Below are positions 25,694-34,837 of a DNA stretch of 64,000 bases, piece after piece. The stretch comes from Faucicola mancuniensis (GTDB taxonomy: Bacteria > Pseudomonadota > Gammaproteobacteria > Pseudomonadales > Moraxellaceae). Location of the stretch: NCBI RefSeq assembly GCF_046523945.1, contig NZ_CP171363.1:1116001-1180000 (forward strand), read 5' to 3'. Numbering within the stretch: position 1 is the stretch's first letter; every line of letters starts with the position of its first letter. Made by a program: the position numbers and the translations under genes. Below the pieces are notes generated by a model. That model did not search any database. It was not told the origin of the DNA and saw only the letters and a list, made by a program, of their open reading frames with translations.

Positions 25694-26533
25694 TTAATTC
25701 TCCAAAGCCTTGGCATGATGTTCAAAATGGTCTTTGATAAAGCTTGCAATAAAATAATAACTATGGTCGTAGCCTTCATGTAGTCTTAAAGTGATGGGGT
25801 AATTCACTAATTTAGCAGATTTTTCAAACAATTGAGGTTTTAGCTGTTCCATCAAAAATTCATCTGCCTTGCCTTGGTCAATTAAAATTGGCAAATGCTT
25901 TCGTTTAGCCGATTGTTTCATCCACTCCAGACTATCATAATTTGCCCAAAGTCTTTTATCTTCACCTAAATATGCACTAAAAGCTTTGTGCCCCCAAGGT
26001 ACTTGAGAAGGAGCAACAATCGGCGAAAAGGCGGAAATGCTAGTGTATCTATCAACATTTCTTAGCCCAACCAATAAAGCCCCATGCCCGCCCATGCTAT
26101 GTCCAAAAATGCCACGTTTATCATTGGTAGGGAAATTTTTCTCAATTAAATCGGGTAATTCATCAACAATATAGTCATACATTTGAAAATGCGTTGCCCA
26201 AGGCTCTTGGGTCGCATTGACATAAAATCCTGCCCCTTGTCCCAAATCATAAGCACTGTCATTTGCCACATTTTCTCCACGTGGACTGGTATCAGGCGAC
26301 ACCACAATGATATTGTACTGACTGGCAAACTGCTGAAATCCTGATTTGGTGATAAAATTTTGCTCGTTACACGTCAAGCCCGATAGCCAATACAATACAG
26401 GACACGCTTCGCCTACAATGGCTTTAGGTGGTAAATATATGCCAAATTTCATTGGTATGTGGGTTGTGGTGCTGTCATGTTGCCATACTTCTTGGCGACC
26501 AGCAAAACTTTGGTGCGATTCGATACGTTGCAT
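25694..26533 (-). CDS. fghA: S-formylglutathione hydrolase
   Basis: Hydrolyses S-formylglutathione to formate and glutathione, the second step of glutathione-dependent formaldehyde removal in the cytosol. 279 residues with an alpha/beta-hydrolase fold. The nucleophile Ser is in GIFGHSMGGHGALL, an Asp in LIDQGKADEF, and the catalytic His in LRLHEGYDHSYYF. The N-terminal YWLSGLTCNEQNFI segment is typical of the esterase D family. It lies 18 bases after adhC, so the two form an operon. Confidence 0.95.
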   Translation of the reverse strand: MQRIESHQSFAGRQEVWQHDSTTTHIPMKFGIYLPPKAIVGEACPVLYWLSGLTCNEQNFITKSGFQQFASQYNIIVVSPDTSPRGENVANDSAYDLGQGAGFYVNATQEPWATHFQMYDYIVDELPDLIEKNFPTNDKRGIFGHSMGGHGALLVGLRNVDRYTSISAFSPIVAPSQVPWGHKAFSAYLGEDKRLWANYDSLEWMKQSAKRKHLPILIDQGKADEFLMEQLKPQLFEKSAKLVNYPITLRLHEGYDHSYYFIASFIKDHFEHHAKALEN

Positions 26534-26551
26534 TTTTTTCTCCCTTTTAAA

Positions 26552-27712
26552 TTAAAAATGAATGACAGAACGAATCGATTTGCCTTCGTGCATCAAATCA
26601 AACGCTTGGTTAATGTCTTCAAGTGGCATGGTGTGGGTGACAAATGGCTCAAGTTGAATTTCACCGTGCATGGCTTGTTCAACCATATTAGGTAGTTCAC
26701 TGCGACCTTTCACACCACCAAACGCCGTACCAAGCCAACGGCGACCTGTCACTAATTGGAATGGGCGAGTACTAATTTCTTGCCCTGTCCCCGCCACACC
26801 AATAATCACGCTTTGTCCCCAACCACGATGAGCCGATTCAAGAGCCGAACGCATGACATTGACATTGCCGATACATTCAAAGCTATGGTCAACGCCCCAG
26901 CCAGTCATTTCGACAATCACTTGTTGAATCGGTTTGTCGTAATCCTTTGGATTGATACAATCGGTTGCTCCAAATGAACGAGCCAATTCAAATTTTTCGG
27001 GATTGGTGTCAATGGCGATAATGCGTCCCGCTTTGGCAAGTTTCGCCCCTTGCACTACCGCAAGCCCAATACCGCCCAAGCCAAACACCGCTACGCTGTC
27101 GCCTTCTTGCACTTTGGCGGTATTTTTGACCGCACCTAAGCCTGTCGTTACGCCACAACCAAGCAAACAGACTTGTTCTGGATTGGCTTTGGGATTAATT
27201 TTTGCCAAAGACACTTCAGCAACCACCGTATATTCGCTAAAAGTTGAACAGCCCATATAATGATAAATCGGCTGACCTTGATAGCTAAAACGAGTCGTGC
27301 CGTCTGGCATTAAGCCTTTGCCTTGGGTGGCACGCACCGCTACGCACAGATTGGTTTTGTTACTTTGACAAAATAAACATTCGCCACATTCTGCCGTGTA
27401 AAGCGGAATGACATGGTCGCCAACAGCAATGCTTGTTACGCCTTCACCCACCGCCATGACAATGCCCGCTCCTTCATGCCCCAATACCGCAGGGAATACG
27501 CCTTCGGGGTCGTCACCGCTTAGGGTAAAGGCATCGGTATGACACACGCCTGTGTGGGTGATTTTTACCAAAACTTCGCCTTTTTTGGGTGGGGCAACGT
27601 CAATTTCCACAATTTGTAATGGCTTGCCTGCTTCAAAGGCAACGGCAGATTTGCTTTTGATAACGCCATTTTTGGCAAATTCGTTTTGAATGGTTTCAAA
27701 AAGTTGGGTCAT
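26552..27712 (-). CDS. frmA: S-(hydroxymethyl)glutathione dehydrogenase, class III alcohol dehydrogenase
   Basis: Oxidises the formaldehyde-glutathione adduct to S-formylglutathione with NAD. 386 residues. The catalytic zinc site has Cys in HTGVCHTDAFTLSG, GHEGAGIV and a later Cys in LLGCGVTTGLGAV. The structural zinc loop is CGECLFCQSNKTNLC. The NAD motif is FGLGGIGLAVVQG. AAGGAAAAA precedes the start. An N-terminal extension of about 15 residues precedes the family start KSKSAVAF. No FrmR-type regulator gene is next to it. Also known as adhC. Confidence 0.95.
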   Translation of the reverse strand: MTQLFETIQNEFAKNGVIKSKSAVAFEAGKPLQIVEIDVAPPKKGEVLVKITHTGVCHTDAFTLSGDDPEGVFPAVLGHEGAGIVMAVGEGVTSIAVGDHVIPLYTAECGECLFCQSNKTNLCVAVRATQGKGLMPDGTTRFSYQGQPIYHYMGCSTFSEYTVVAEVSLAKINPKANPEQVCLLGCGVTTGLGAVKNTAKVQEGDSVAVFGLGGIGLAVVQGAKLAKAGRIIAIDTNPEKFELARSFGATDCINPKDYDKPIQQVIVEMTGWGVDHSFECIGNVNVMRSALESAHRGWGQSVIIGVAGTGQEISTRPFQLVTGRRWLGTAFGGVKGRSELPNMVEQAMHGEIQLEPFVTHTMPLEDINQAFDLMHEGKSIRSVIHF

Positions 27713-27774
27713 GGTTTTTCCTTGATGTTAAAAATAAAGTTGTTAAAAATAATGCTTGTAACGTGATAAAATTT

Positions 27775-28183
27775 GGGGCTGTACTAGATTAGCTATCATA
27801 TTATACTAAAAATATGAAGCTAACACATTGTAAATTAAGTAAAAAAGCACAGAAAAAACCACTTGAATTTTTTGTACTAGAAGTTACTGATCGAGCAGCA
27901 ACTGATTTACTGCAAATTCACCCTAATTCAGCAGCCTTATTTTACCATAAAAATAAGACTTGTGATAAAATACAATCTTAGCCTTGAAGCTCACGAAACC
28001 TTTGACGGTGAAATAGAACTTGATGAAAGCTATTTCGGTAGTATTCGTAAAGGTAAGCGTGGTCGTGGTGCAGGTGGAAAGACTGCTGTATTTGGTCTTT
28101 TAAAACGTAATGGTAGAGTTTATACCGCAGTTTAAAATATTGAGAAAATGGTGTAAAATTTAACTCTAATCTAGTACAGCCCC
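27775..28183 (+). mobile_element. Degenerate IS1016-type (IS1595 family) element
   Basis: Perfect 18-bp inverted repeats GGGGCTGTACTAGATTAG (27775-27792) and complement (28166-28183) bound a 409-bp unit holding a broken transposase gene. The element is shorter than a full IS of this type (about 0.7 kb), so its 3' half is deleted. No matching flanking direct repeat was seen. Confidence 0.82.
27814..28135 (+). pseudogene. IS1016-type transposase fragment
   Basis: Starts MKLTHCKLSKKAQKKPLEFF as in IS1016-group transposases. The frame breaks after LFYHK, with a stop at 27979. One base over, it resumes RLVIKYNLSLEAHETFDGEI then LDESYFGSIRKGKRGRGAGG, which includes the catalytic Asp region. It stops at YTAV, so the C-terminal catalytic Glu part is gone. 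Not functional. Confidence 0.85.
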
Positions 28184-28195
28184 TTTTTTAAAATT

Positions 28196-28308
28196 AGGAC
28201 TTACGCATTTTAAAACCTTTCCGTTCATGGTGAGCTTGTCGAACTATAGGAAACGTTACCCTTCGACAAGCTCAGAGCGAACGTTTCTCATAATTTTGCG
28301 TAAGTCCT
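28196..28308. repeat. Nested inverted-repeat element, MITE-like
   Basis: Outer perfect inverted repeats AGGACTTACGCA (28196-28207) and TGCGTAAGTCCT (28297-28308) enclose an inner imperfect palindrome around GAGCTTGTCGAAC and CCTTCGACAAGCTC. Length is 113 bases, non-coding. TA occurs at both outer edges. The inner motif resembles short dispersed repeats seen in many bacterial genomes. Confidence 0.65.
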
Positions 28309-28474
28309 ACAAATAACAATAAAGTGGGTGTCATCAAAAATTTGCTCAAAAAATAGTCAAGGCACATTTTGGGCACATAAGATTTTTAAACGGTTTTTTT
28401 GAGCCCAAAATGATAAAAGTGGTCAAAGCTTTCAACTTACAAAAACCTTTGATCCCCTTGATTTTACAAGCAAT
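28309..28474. other. Intergenic stretch with no gene seen
   Basis: AT-rich DNA downstream of tRNA-Val. The only structure noted is TTTTGGGC paired with GCCCAAAA about 40 bases apart (around 28360-28410). No open frame with a ribosome site, no integrase remnant and no repeat of the tRNA 3' end is visible. Confidence 0.4.
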
Positions 28475-28505
28475 AAAAAACCCCAATTATAAAATTAGGG
28501 TTTTT
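28475..28505 (-). terminator. Terminator after tRNA-Val
   Basis: On the minus strand AAAAACCCTAATT pairs with AATTGGGGTTTTTT, ending in a T-run, seven bases past the tRNA 3' end. Confidence 0.75.
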
Positions 28506-28511
28506 AAAATA

Positions 28512-28588
28512 TGGTAGGCGTAAACGGATTCGAACCATCGACCCCCACCATGTCAAGGTGGTGCTCTAACCAACTGAGCTATACGCCT
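28512..28588 (-). tRNA. tRNA-Val (GAC)
   Basis: 77 bases with encoded CCA. The acceptor stem is AGGCGTA / TACGCCT, the D arm AGCTCAGTTGGTTAGAGC, the anticodon arm CCACC-TTGACAT-GGTGG with anticodon GAC, and the T arm GGTTCGAATCC. All arms pair well. Confidence 0.95.
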
Positions 28589-28674
28589 AAAAGTGCGACT
28601 ATTTTAACAACTTTTTGATAATTTGCAAGTGATTTTTCACATTTATCAAAAATTAAATATCAAGAACCAAGGCA

Positions 28675-29088
28675 TTAAGCCACTTCAGCGCTTAATGCAA
28701 TGTCAATATTACCTTTAACAGCCTTTGAATAAGGGCAGATTTCATGGGCTTTTTCAACGATTTTGGTTAAATCGTCTTGGCTGATTTGGGTGTTTTTGGC
28801 GACGACATGGATTTTGAGTGATAGGTTAAAGTCAGTATCGCCTGCTTTATTCAAATCCACTGACACTTGTACTTCATCATCAAAGCTGGCATTGGCTTGT
28901 TTTTTTGCTAAACCTAACGCACCGTCAAAACACGCCGCATAGCCAATGGCAAACAGTTGTTCTGGGTTATTGCCTTGTCTATTTGATGCAGGTGGCACGA
29001 TGTTAAAGGTGGTGTCCGAGTCGCTTAAGGTGGCTTTACCATCTCTTGCCCCTGTTGCGGTGGCGGTTGTGCTGTAGATTACGCTCAT
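28675..29088 (-). CDS. ohr: Organic hydroperoxide resistance protein
   Basis: Thiol peroxidase of the OsmC/Ohr family that reduces organic hydroperoxides using lipoylated protein as reductant. 137 residues, typical. The peroxidatic Cys53 is in GYAACFDGAL, the resolving Cys118 in HEICPYSKA, and the conserved Arg in ASNRQGNNPEQLFA. AAGGATAAA precedes the ATG. The usual regulator gene ohrR is not adjacent. Confidence 0.94.
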   Translation of the reverse strand: MSVIYSTTATATGARDGKATLSDSDTTFNIVPPASNRQGNNPEQLFAIGYAACFDGALGLAKKQANASFDDEVQVSVDLNKAGDTDFNLSLKIHVVAKNTQISQDDLTKIVEKAHEICPYSKAVKGNIDIALSAEVA

Positions 29089-29174
29089 AATTTTATCCTT
29101 ATTTTGGGTTAAAAAAGTTTTTAAAATGCATCTTTAGCTTAACAAATTTTTTGAATAATTGTGTCGTGATTTTG

Positions 29175-30698
29175 TTAATCTTTTTCACCAATGTTTTCAT
29201 CAACTTTTTCAAACCGTGCGATACTTTCCACATGACCTGTATGGCTAAACATATCCATCACGCCAGCATGGGTTAGGCGGTAGCCTGAGTCAATCAAGGC
29301 TTTGGTATCACGAGCGAGCGTAATCGGATTGCATGACACATAGACGATACGTTTTGCATTAAATTTTGGTAAATACGCCATCACTTCCCACGCACCGCTT
29401 CTTGGTGGGTCAATCAGCAATGCATCCACGCCTTGTACCCACTCTTTGTCCGAAAAATCTTGGGTCAAATCCTGTGCATAAAATTCAGTATGGTGCAAGC
29501 CGTTAGCGGTGGCGTTCATTTTGGCACGTTCAGTCATCTCGGTGCTACCTTCCACACCAATGACAAAGCCTGTTTCACCGACCTTTTTTGCCAAAGGTAA
29601 ACTAAAGTTGCCAAGTCCGCAGAACAAATCCAACACTTGTTCACCCTTTTGCAAATCAAGCAAATCACACGCCAATTTTATCATTTTGCGATTGACCGAT
29701 AAATTGACTTGGGTAAAATCAAGCGGTGAAAATTCAAACGTAATGTCAAACTCTGGCAAATGATAAAATAATCCGCCTGTCGGTGGCGTGGTTAGGCTTG
29801 TTGCACGACCGTTGCTATCGTCAATACGGTGAACTGTATCCGAACCTTTTGGCTGTAACAGCAGTTGCCAATTGCGTTTGGCAAAAAAGTCTTGTAATTT
29901 TGTCAAATCATTATCCGACAAAGGTGACATATGACGCACGATAACGGCAACCGATTTTTGGCTATCAGGTTCAAAATCTAGCGTTTCTCCCATCGCAACT
30001 TCTAATTGCGGAATATCGTTGCGAGCGTCAAGTTCGGTAATTAGCTGTTTTAAAGCGGTGATTTCTTGACCGATACGTTTGTCCAAAATATGACATTTGC
30101 TCAAATCCGCCAAAAAATTACTCGCACGCTCACGAAAACCGACCAATGCCGAGTTTTTCTTTTCCACATATCGCACACCCATACGAGCCTTTGTGCGGTA
30201 GCCTAGACGGTCGGCAACGAGCGGTTCAAGCCAATTATCAGGTTGCACGCCTGCATGATGTTGCAACAATTCCGCCAAAACCGACTGTTTAAAGGTAATT
30301 TGTCCGTCTGCTTGCCAATGTTGCAAACTGCAACCGCCACACACGCCAAAATGCGGACACGGTGGCGTTTGGCGTTCTGGGTGGGCGTTTGCCAATACTT
30401 CAAGCGTATCACCTTCTTCAAAGCCTTTTTTGCTGTTGGTGATTTTTACCGACACGGTTTCATTTGGCAAGGCAAAACTTGCAAACACTTTTTTGCCATT
30501 TTTTTCGCTGATATGGCTGTCATCTGTGCCATACACGGCAACGCCACGCCCATCGTGGGCTAGATTGGTGATGACAAACGGTAGGGGTGGGGCATCGGCT
30601 AGGCGTTTTCTGGTACGTGCGGTGGGTTTGCCTTTTTTGCTTGGGGTGGCGGTGAGTTGGTTATTTTGTTGAGTTGCTGGCGTTGGGCTTGCGGTCAT
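29175..30698 (-). CDS. rlmD: 23S rRNA (uracil-1939 C5) methyltransferase
   Basis: SAM-dependent RNA methylase of the RumA/TrmA group. 507 residues: a Lys/Arg-rich N-terminus, a TRAM domain (about 40-105), an iron-sulfur Cys cluster PPCPHFGVCGGCSLQHW with a later Cys in LSKCHILD, the SAM motif VLDLFCGLGNFSLPLA, and the catalytic block LLIDPPRSGA then VYVSCNPITLARD with the nucleophilic Cys. The 40-residue Thr/Gln/Lys-rich head before the TRAM domain is unusually long. GAGAAC lies upstream of the ATG. Confidence 0.93.
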   Translation of the reverse strand: MTASPTPATQQNNQLTATPSKKGKPTARTRKRLADAPPLPFVITNLAHDGRGVAVYGTDDSHISEKNGKKVFASFALPNETVSVKITNSKKGFEEGDTLEVLANAHPERQTPPCPHFGVCGGCSLQHWQADGQITFKQSVLAELLQHHAGVQPDNWLEPLVADRLGYRTKARMGVRYVEKKNSALVGFRERASNFLADLSKCHILDKRIGQEITALKQLITELDARNDIPQLEVAMGETLDFEPDSQKSVAVIVRHMSPLSDNDLTKLQDFFAKRNWQLLLQPKGSDTVHRIDDSNGRATSLTTPPTGGLFYHLPEFDITFEFSPLDFTQVNLSVNRKMIKLACDLLDLQKGEQVLDLFCGLGNFSLPLAKKVGETGFVIGVEGSTEMTERAKMNATANGLHHTEFYAQDLTQDFSDKEWVQGVDALLIDPPRSGAWEVMAYLPKFNAKRIVYVSCNPITLARDTKALIDSGYRLTHAGVMDMFSHTGHVESIARFEKVDENIGEKD

Positions 30699-30909
30699 AA
30701 TGTTCTCAAAGTTTAATCAAACAAATAGATAAAAAATTGTGTGCATGATAACCGAAAATACAAAATGTTTAAAGGCGGATTAGGTTAATAATTGCATATT
30801 TACAAAATCACAAAACACTTCTCATCAATAAAAGCGTAAAATAAAGAAAAACTTAACAACGGTTTTTTAAATTTTTACAAATAAAATTTTAACAAAAAAA
30901 GGAAAAAAC

Positions 30910-31554
30910 ATGAGCCAAATCAAACTTCATGTACTACAAGGTGCTTGCCCACTTGTACCGCACACCGCTTTAGCGATGGCAAAAGCGAGCGATAATATTG
31001 ATTATGACATCATTATAATGAGCCGTGAAGCTCTAAAATCCGCAGAATACCTAGCATTAAATCCAAAAGGTTCAGCACCATTATTGCGTGATGGCGAGTT
31101 TGTGTTGTCGCAAAACTTTGCGATTTTAAGCTATATTAATGCAAAATTCCCAAAAGCACATATTTTTGGTAAAGGCGATGAGCAACATATCGCCAAAACA
31201 TTGCAATGGTTAGCATTTGTCAATTCCGATTTGCATCCATCATTTAAAGCGTTATTTAATCCAAATGCCGTTTTGCCAAATGCTGATGAAAATTTAGTAA
31301 AAGCCTTGCAACAACAAGCGAAAGAAAATATTGTCAATTTGTTAAGATTACCAAATGACGAGTTAAATAATAAAGATTTTTTAAATGGTGAGTTTACCAT
31401 TGCTGATATGTATTTGTACGTTACGCTACGTTGGGCGACTGCGATGCAGATTGATTTTAGCCAACATACGAACCTTGCTAAATTTATCAAAAATGTAGAA
31501 AACCTACCATTTGTATTGCAAACGTTAAAAGAGCAAGAATTGGCAGTTTTGTAA
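30910..31554 (+). CDS. gst: Glutathione S-transferase, beta-class-like
   Basis: 214 residues. The N-terminal thioredoxin-like domain starts MSQIKLHVLQGACPLVPHTA; the Cys in GACPLVPH matches the active Cys10 of bacterial beta-class GSTs (usual motif GACSLAPH). The glutathione-binding loop is LNPKGSAPLLRDG, and the helical C-terminal domain contains FTIADMYLYVTLRW. It conjugates glutathione to electrophiles or binds hydrophobic ligands; the true substrate is unknown. It has its own terminator. Confidence 0.88.
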   Translation: MSQIKLHVLQGACPLVPHTALAMAKASDNIDYDIIIMSREALKSAEYLALNPKGSAPLLRDGEFVLSQNFAILSYINAKFPKAHIFGKGDEQHIAKTLQWLAFVNSDLHPSFKALFNPNAVLPNADENLVKALQQQAKENIVNLLRLPNDELNNKDFLNGEFTIADMYLYVTLRWATAMQIDFSQHTNLAKFIKNVENLPFVLQTLKEQELAVL

Positions 31555-31588
31555 GTAAAATTTAACAATTTTGATAGTGGCACTAAAA

Positions 31589-31623
31589 ATACACCAATAT
31601 TGATGAATTGGTGTGTTTTTTTA
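31589..31623 (+). terminator. Rho-independent terminator after the GST gene
   Basis: ACACCAAT and ATTGGTGT form an 8-bp stem with a short loop, followed by GTTTTTTT. Confidence 0.85.
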
Positions 31624-31732
31624 TATTAGCCGAATTTGGCTTTTTTTAAAAGCGTGTTTTTTTGACAATTGTATTTTATAAAATACAAAATTTCGCCTAT
31701 AATAGGCATTTTTATCATGAAAATAATTAAAA

Positions 31733-33115
31733 ATGTCAAAACAACTTTCACAACTGAACACCACCGAAAAAAAAGCCATCGCAGGGCTTGGGGCGATTTT
31801 TGCGTTTCGTATGCTGGGGCTTTTTATGATTGTGCCAGTTTTTTCGGTGTATGGACAACATTATCAGCACGCCACGCCATTTTTGACTGGGCTTGCCATT
31901 GGTATGTATGGCTTGGGACAGGCGATTTTTCAGATTCCGATGAGTATTTGGGCGGACAAATTTCCTAGAAAGCCGATTATTATCGCAGGGCTTGCCTTGT
32001 TTGCGTTGGGAGGGGCGATTTGTGCGTTGGCGACTGATATTCACGTGGTGATTTTGGGTCGGCTGATTGCAGGCAGTGGGGCTGTGTCGGCGGTAGCGAT
32101 GGCACTGCTTGCTGATGTAACACGAGAGCAAAACCGCACCAAAGCTATGGCGACGATGGGGCTAACCATTGCGATGTCTATTATGGTGGCGTTTGGGCTA
32201 GGACCGATTTTGACCAAGTTTTTGGACATTTCAGGCTTGTTTTGGCTGACATCTATTTTGGGCGTGTTGGCGATGTTTTTGTTGCTGATTGTGCCAACGC
32301 CAGAACGCAAACTCAAACACAATGTCAGCGAAAAATCCATTGGCAAACAATTGCTTGATGTGTTAAAAAACAGCCAATTAAACCGTTTACATTTGGCGAT
32401 TTTTAGTTTGCATTTGAGCATGACAGCCATGTTTACCCTGCTGCCACAGCAGTTTAGTCATGTGTTAAATTTGGGCGTTGCTGAGCAAGGCTATGTGCAT
32501 TTGCCTTTGTTGTTGTTGGGGTTTGTCATTGCCGTGCCTTTGATTATCATTGCCGAAAAAAAACGCAAAATGCGAAGTGTGTTTTTGGCAAGTCTTGCCA
32601 TGCTGATTGCTGGATTGGGCGTTTTGGCGGTTGGCAGTAGCACGAGTATTGGCTTGATTTTGGGTTTGGCAATTTATTATATCGGTTTTAACAGCCTTGA
32701 AGCGACCATTCCATCATGGATTTCTAAGCAAGCCCCCGTTGCCAACAAAGCCACAGCGATGGGAATTAACTCATCAAGTCAGTTTTTGGGTGCGTTTTTT
32801 GGTGGGGCGTTGGGCGGTATTTTGTTGTCGCAGTCGGCAAGTTTGTCTTGGTGGGTGTTGGCAGGCGTGATGTTGCTGTCGTTGGTGCTGATTTTACCGA
32901 TTGTGCAACCACCTTATTTAACCAGTTTTACCATCACTTTGCCAAAACAAAACAGCGATGATTTTTCTGCCAAACTGTTAAACATAGACGGCATAGACGA
33001 AGTGGTGATGATGCCAAAAGAAGGCATTGCTTATTTAAAAGTGGACAAAAATCAACTTACCGATGAAATACGACATCAACTGTCGCAAATAATCGGCTCG
33101 CCTGTGAATTTTTAA
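31733..33115 (+). CDS. MFS transporter, YajR-like
   Basis: 460 residues with about 12 membrane helices. Motif A is seen as WADKFPRKPIIIAGL, after the second helix. The last 75 residues are soluble (FTITLPKQNSDDFSAKL, GIDEVVMMPKEGIAYLKVD) and match the ferredoxin-like YAM domain that marks the YajR subgroup. A proton-driven drug or metabolite exporter is likely, with unknown substrate. The start at 31733 gives the usual short cytoplasmic head. ssb follows after a gap of about 215 bases. Confidence 0.88.
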   Translation: MSKQLSQLNTTEKKAIAGLGAIFAFRMLGLFMIVPVFSVYGQHYQHATPFLTGLAIGMYGLGQAIFQIPMSIWADKFPRKPIIIAGLALFALGGAICALATDIHVVILGRLIAGSGAVSAVAMALLADVTREQNRTKAMATMGLTIAMSIMVAFGLGPILTKFLDISGLFWLTSILGVLAMFLLLIVPTPERKLKHNVSEKSIGKQLLDVLKNSQLNRLHLAIFSLHLSMTAMFTLLPQQFSHVLNLGVAEQGYVHLPLLLLGFVIAVPLIIIAEKKRKMRSVFLASLAMLIAGLGVLAVGSSTSIGLILGLAIYYIGFNSLEATIPSWISKQAPVANKATAMGINSSSQFLGAFFGGALGGILLSQSASLSWWVLAGVMLLSLVLILPIVQPPYLTSFTITLPKQNSDDFSAKLLNIDGIDEVVMMPKEGIAYLKVDKNQLTDEIRHQLSQIIGSPVNF

Positions 33116-33330
33116 CAAAACCACTAGCAAAATTTTAACGAAAATAGTATATTATTCATTGTGAATTTGCAAATATGAAATCAAACCTTGAAACCAACTT
33201 TGTAAATAACGACAATCAAAAAAACTTCAACGTAATCAATAACATCGCTGTCAGATTAAGATTAAAATACAATTTAATACTCGTGCAAAAATGTTAAAAT
33301 ACTTCAATGTGAAAAATAAAGGAAAAACCT

Positions 33331-34056
33331 ATGCGTGGTGTCAATAAAGTTATTATCGTGGGACGTTTGGGCAACGACCCTGTTACTCGCCAATTTGCCA
33401 ATGGCGGTGGCGTAACCAATATTTCCGTTGCCACATCAGAACAGTGGACAGACAAACAAACAGGCGAACGCCGTGAAGCCACCGAATGGCATCGTATCAG
33501 CTTTTTTGGCAAACTTGCCGAAATCGCCGCTCAGTACTTACGTAAAGGCAGTTCGGTTTATGTAGAAGGTAGCTTACGCACCAACAAATACACCGACCAA
33601 AACGGCATTGAACGCTATTCAACCGAAATCCGTGCCGACAATTTACAAATGTTAGACAGCAATCCAAACAACCAAAATGGTGGTTTTAACCAAAATAATG
33701 GTGGCTTTGGCGGTTATCCAAACAACGGTTTTGCTAACAACAACCAAAATTTTGGCAACAATAGCAACTATTTAAACAATGCCAATAACAACAATAACAA
33801 CCGTTATCCGAATAATAATCAAAATGTCCAAAACGGCTATTCAAATAACAATCAGCCAAATAACCAATTTAATCAAGGCTTTGGCAACCCATCGGACAAT
33901 CAAGGCTATCAAAACAATAGCTTTATGCAAAGCAGCCCAAACAATCCGCTAAATGCTCAAGCAAACAACCCAACGGCTCAACATTCTGCACCGACCGCAG
34001 GGGCAACGCCAAGTTTGCCAAAAACGGAAACGCCTGATGATGACATTCCATTTTAA
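33331..34056 (+). CDS. ssb: Single-stranded DNA-binding protein
   Basis: Tetrameric SSB used in replication and repair. 241 residues, longer than the 178 of E. coli. The OB fold starts MRGVNKVIIVGRLGNDPVTR and includes TEWHRISFFGKLAEIAAQYL and VYVEGSLRTNKYTDQNG. The linker (about 112-230) is extremely rich in Asn, Gln and Gly, and the partner-binding tip is DDDIPF. AAAGGAAAA precedes the ATG. A hairpin terminator follows. Confidence 0.97.
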   Translation: MRGVNKVIIVGRLGNDPVTRQFANGGGVTNISVATSEQWTDKQTGERREATEWHRISFFGKLAEIAAQYLRKGSSVYVEGSLRTNKYTDQNGIERYSTEIRADNLQMLDSNPNNQNGGFNQNNGGFGGYPNNGFANNNQNFGNNSNYLNNANNNNNNRYPNNNQNVQNGYSNNNQPNNQFNQGFGNPSDNQGYQNNSFMQSSPNNPLNAQANNPTAQHSAPTAGATPSLPKTETPDDDIPF

Positions 34057-34076
34057 ATTAAATTGTTAAAAAAACT

Positions 34077-34105
34077 AAAAAGCGTTCATGGTGGACGCTT
34101 TTTTG
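34077..34105 (+). terminator. Rho-independent terminator after ssb
   Basis: AAAAAGCGT pairs with ACGCTTTTTT across a short loop, about 20 bases beyond the ssb stop. Confidence 0.85.
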
Positions 34106-34166
34106 CTTTGTTGTGGTGATAAAATGTTGATAATAAAAATTGTGATGATAATAAATTGAGAAAATC

Positions 34167-34808
34167 ATGTTAAAAAACAAAAGTTTAATTATTTTTGATT
34201 GGGACGGCACATTGATGGATTCTATCGGTTTAATCGTCAAAGCTATGCGATATTCTGCCGAAAAAAACGGCGTTAGCGTAACCGATGAAGCGACCAAATC
34301 CATCATTGGCATTGCACTTGTTGAGTCTATCGCCTTGTTATTTCCCGATGTACCACAAAAACATGAACAAATTTTAAACGATTATGCAAGCTTTTATGTA
34401 GAACATTGTGATGATGACAAATTGTTTGACGGTGTGCAAACATTGATTGCAACTTTGCACCAACAAGGCAAAATTTTGGCGATTGCCACAGGTAAAAAAC
34501 GTCAAGGGCTTGAGCGAGTGTTGCCAAATTCTGGCATTGAACATTTTTTTAGCATTACCAAAACCGCTGACGAAACGGCAGGTAAGCCCAATCCGCTGAT
34601 GCTTGAACAGATTTTAGCCGAAACAGGCAAAAGCCTTGAAGACGCAGTGATGATTGGTGATAGCGTGCATGATATCAATATGGCAAATAATATCGGCATG
34701 GATAGCGTTGCGGTGAGTTATGGCTGTGAAAAAGCGGACGTGTTGGCAGGCAAAAATCCGACAGTTGTCATTCATTCTGTGGTAGAATTAAGTAATTTAT
34801 TCATATAG
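34167..34808 (+). CDS. HAD-superfamily phosphatase, phosphoglycolate-phosphatase-like
   Basis: 213 residues. Motif I is IIFDWDGTLMDS, with nucleophile Asp11 and acid/base Asp13. Motif II is the Thr in LAIATGKKRQGL, motif III the Lys of GKPNPLML, and motif IV MIGDSVHDINMA. This is the HAD-IA group with a helical cap, similar to proteins encoded near rluC in related genomes. The substrate is uncertain. It lies 29 bases before rng and is probably cotranscribed with it. Confidence 0.88.
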   Translation: MLKNKSLIIFDWDGTLMDSIGLIVKAMRYSAEKNGVSVTDEATKSIIGIALVESIALLFPDVPQKHEQILNDYASFYVEHCDDDKLFDGVQTLIATLHQQGKILAIATGKKRQGLERVLPNSGIEHFFSITKTADETAGKPNPLMLEQILAETGKSLEDAVMIGDSVHDINMANNIGMDSVAVSYGCEKADVLAGKNPTVVIHSVVELSNLFI

Positions 34809-34837
34809 TTTATTTAAAATTTTAAAAGAAAATAAAA

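Noticed and set aside
28309..28588. tRNA-Val as an integration site for a genomic island
   Set aside because: No integrase gene, and no second copy of the tRNA 3' end was found in the flanking sequence.
33664..34038. Possible DNA tandem repeat or CRISPR-like array in ssb
   Set aside because: The repetition is Asn/Gly codons in the coding linker; there are no regular repeat and spacer units.
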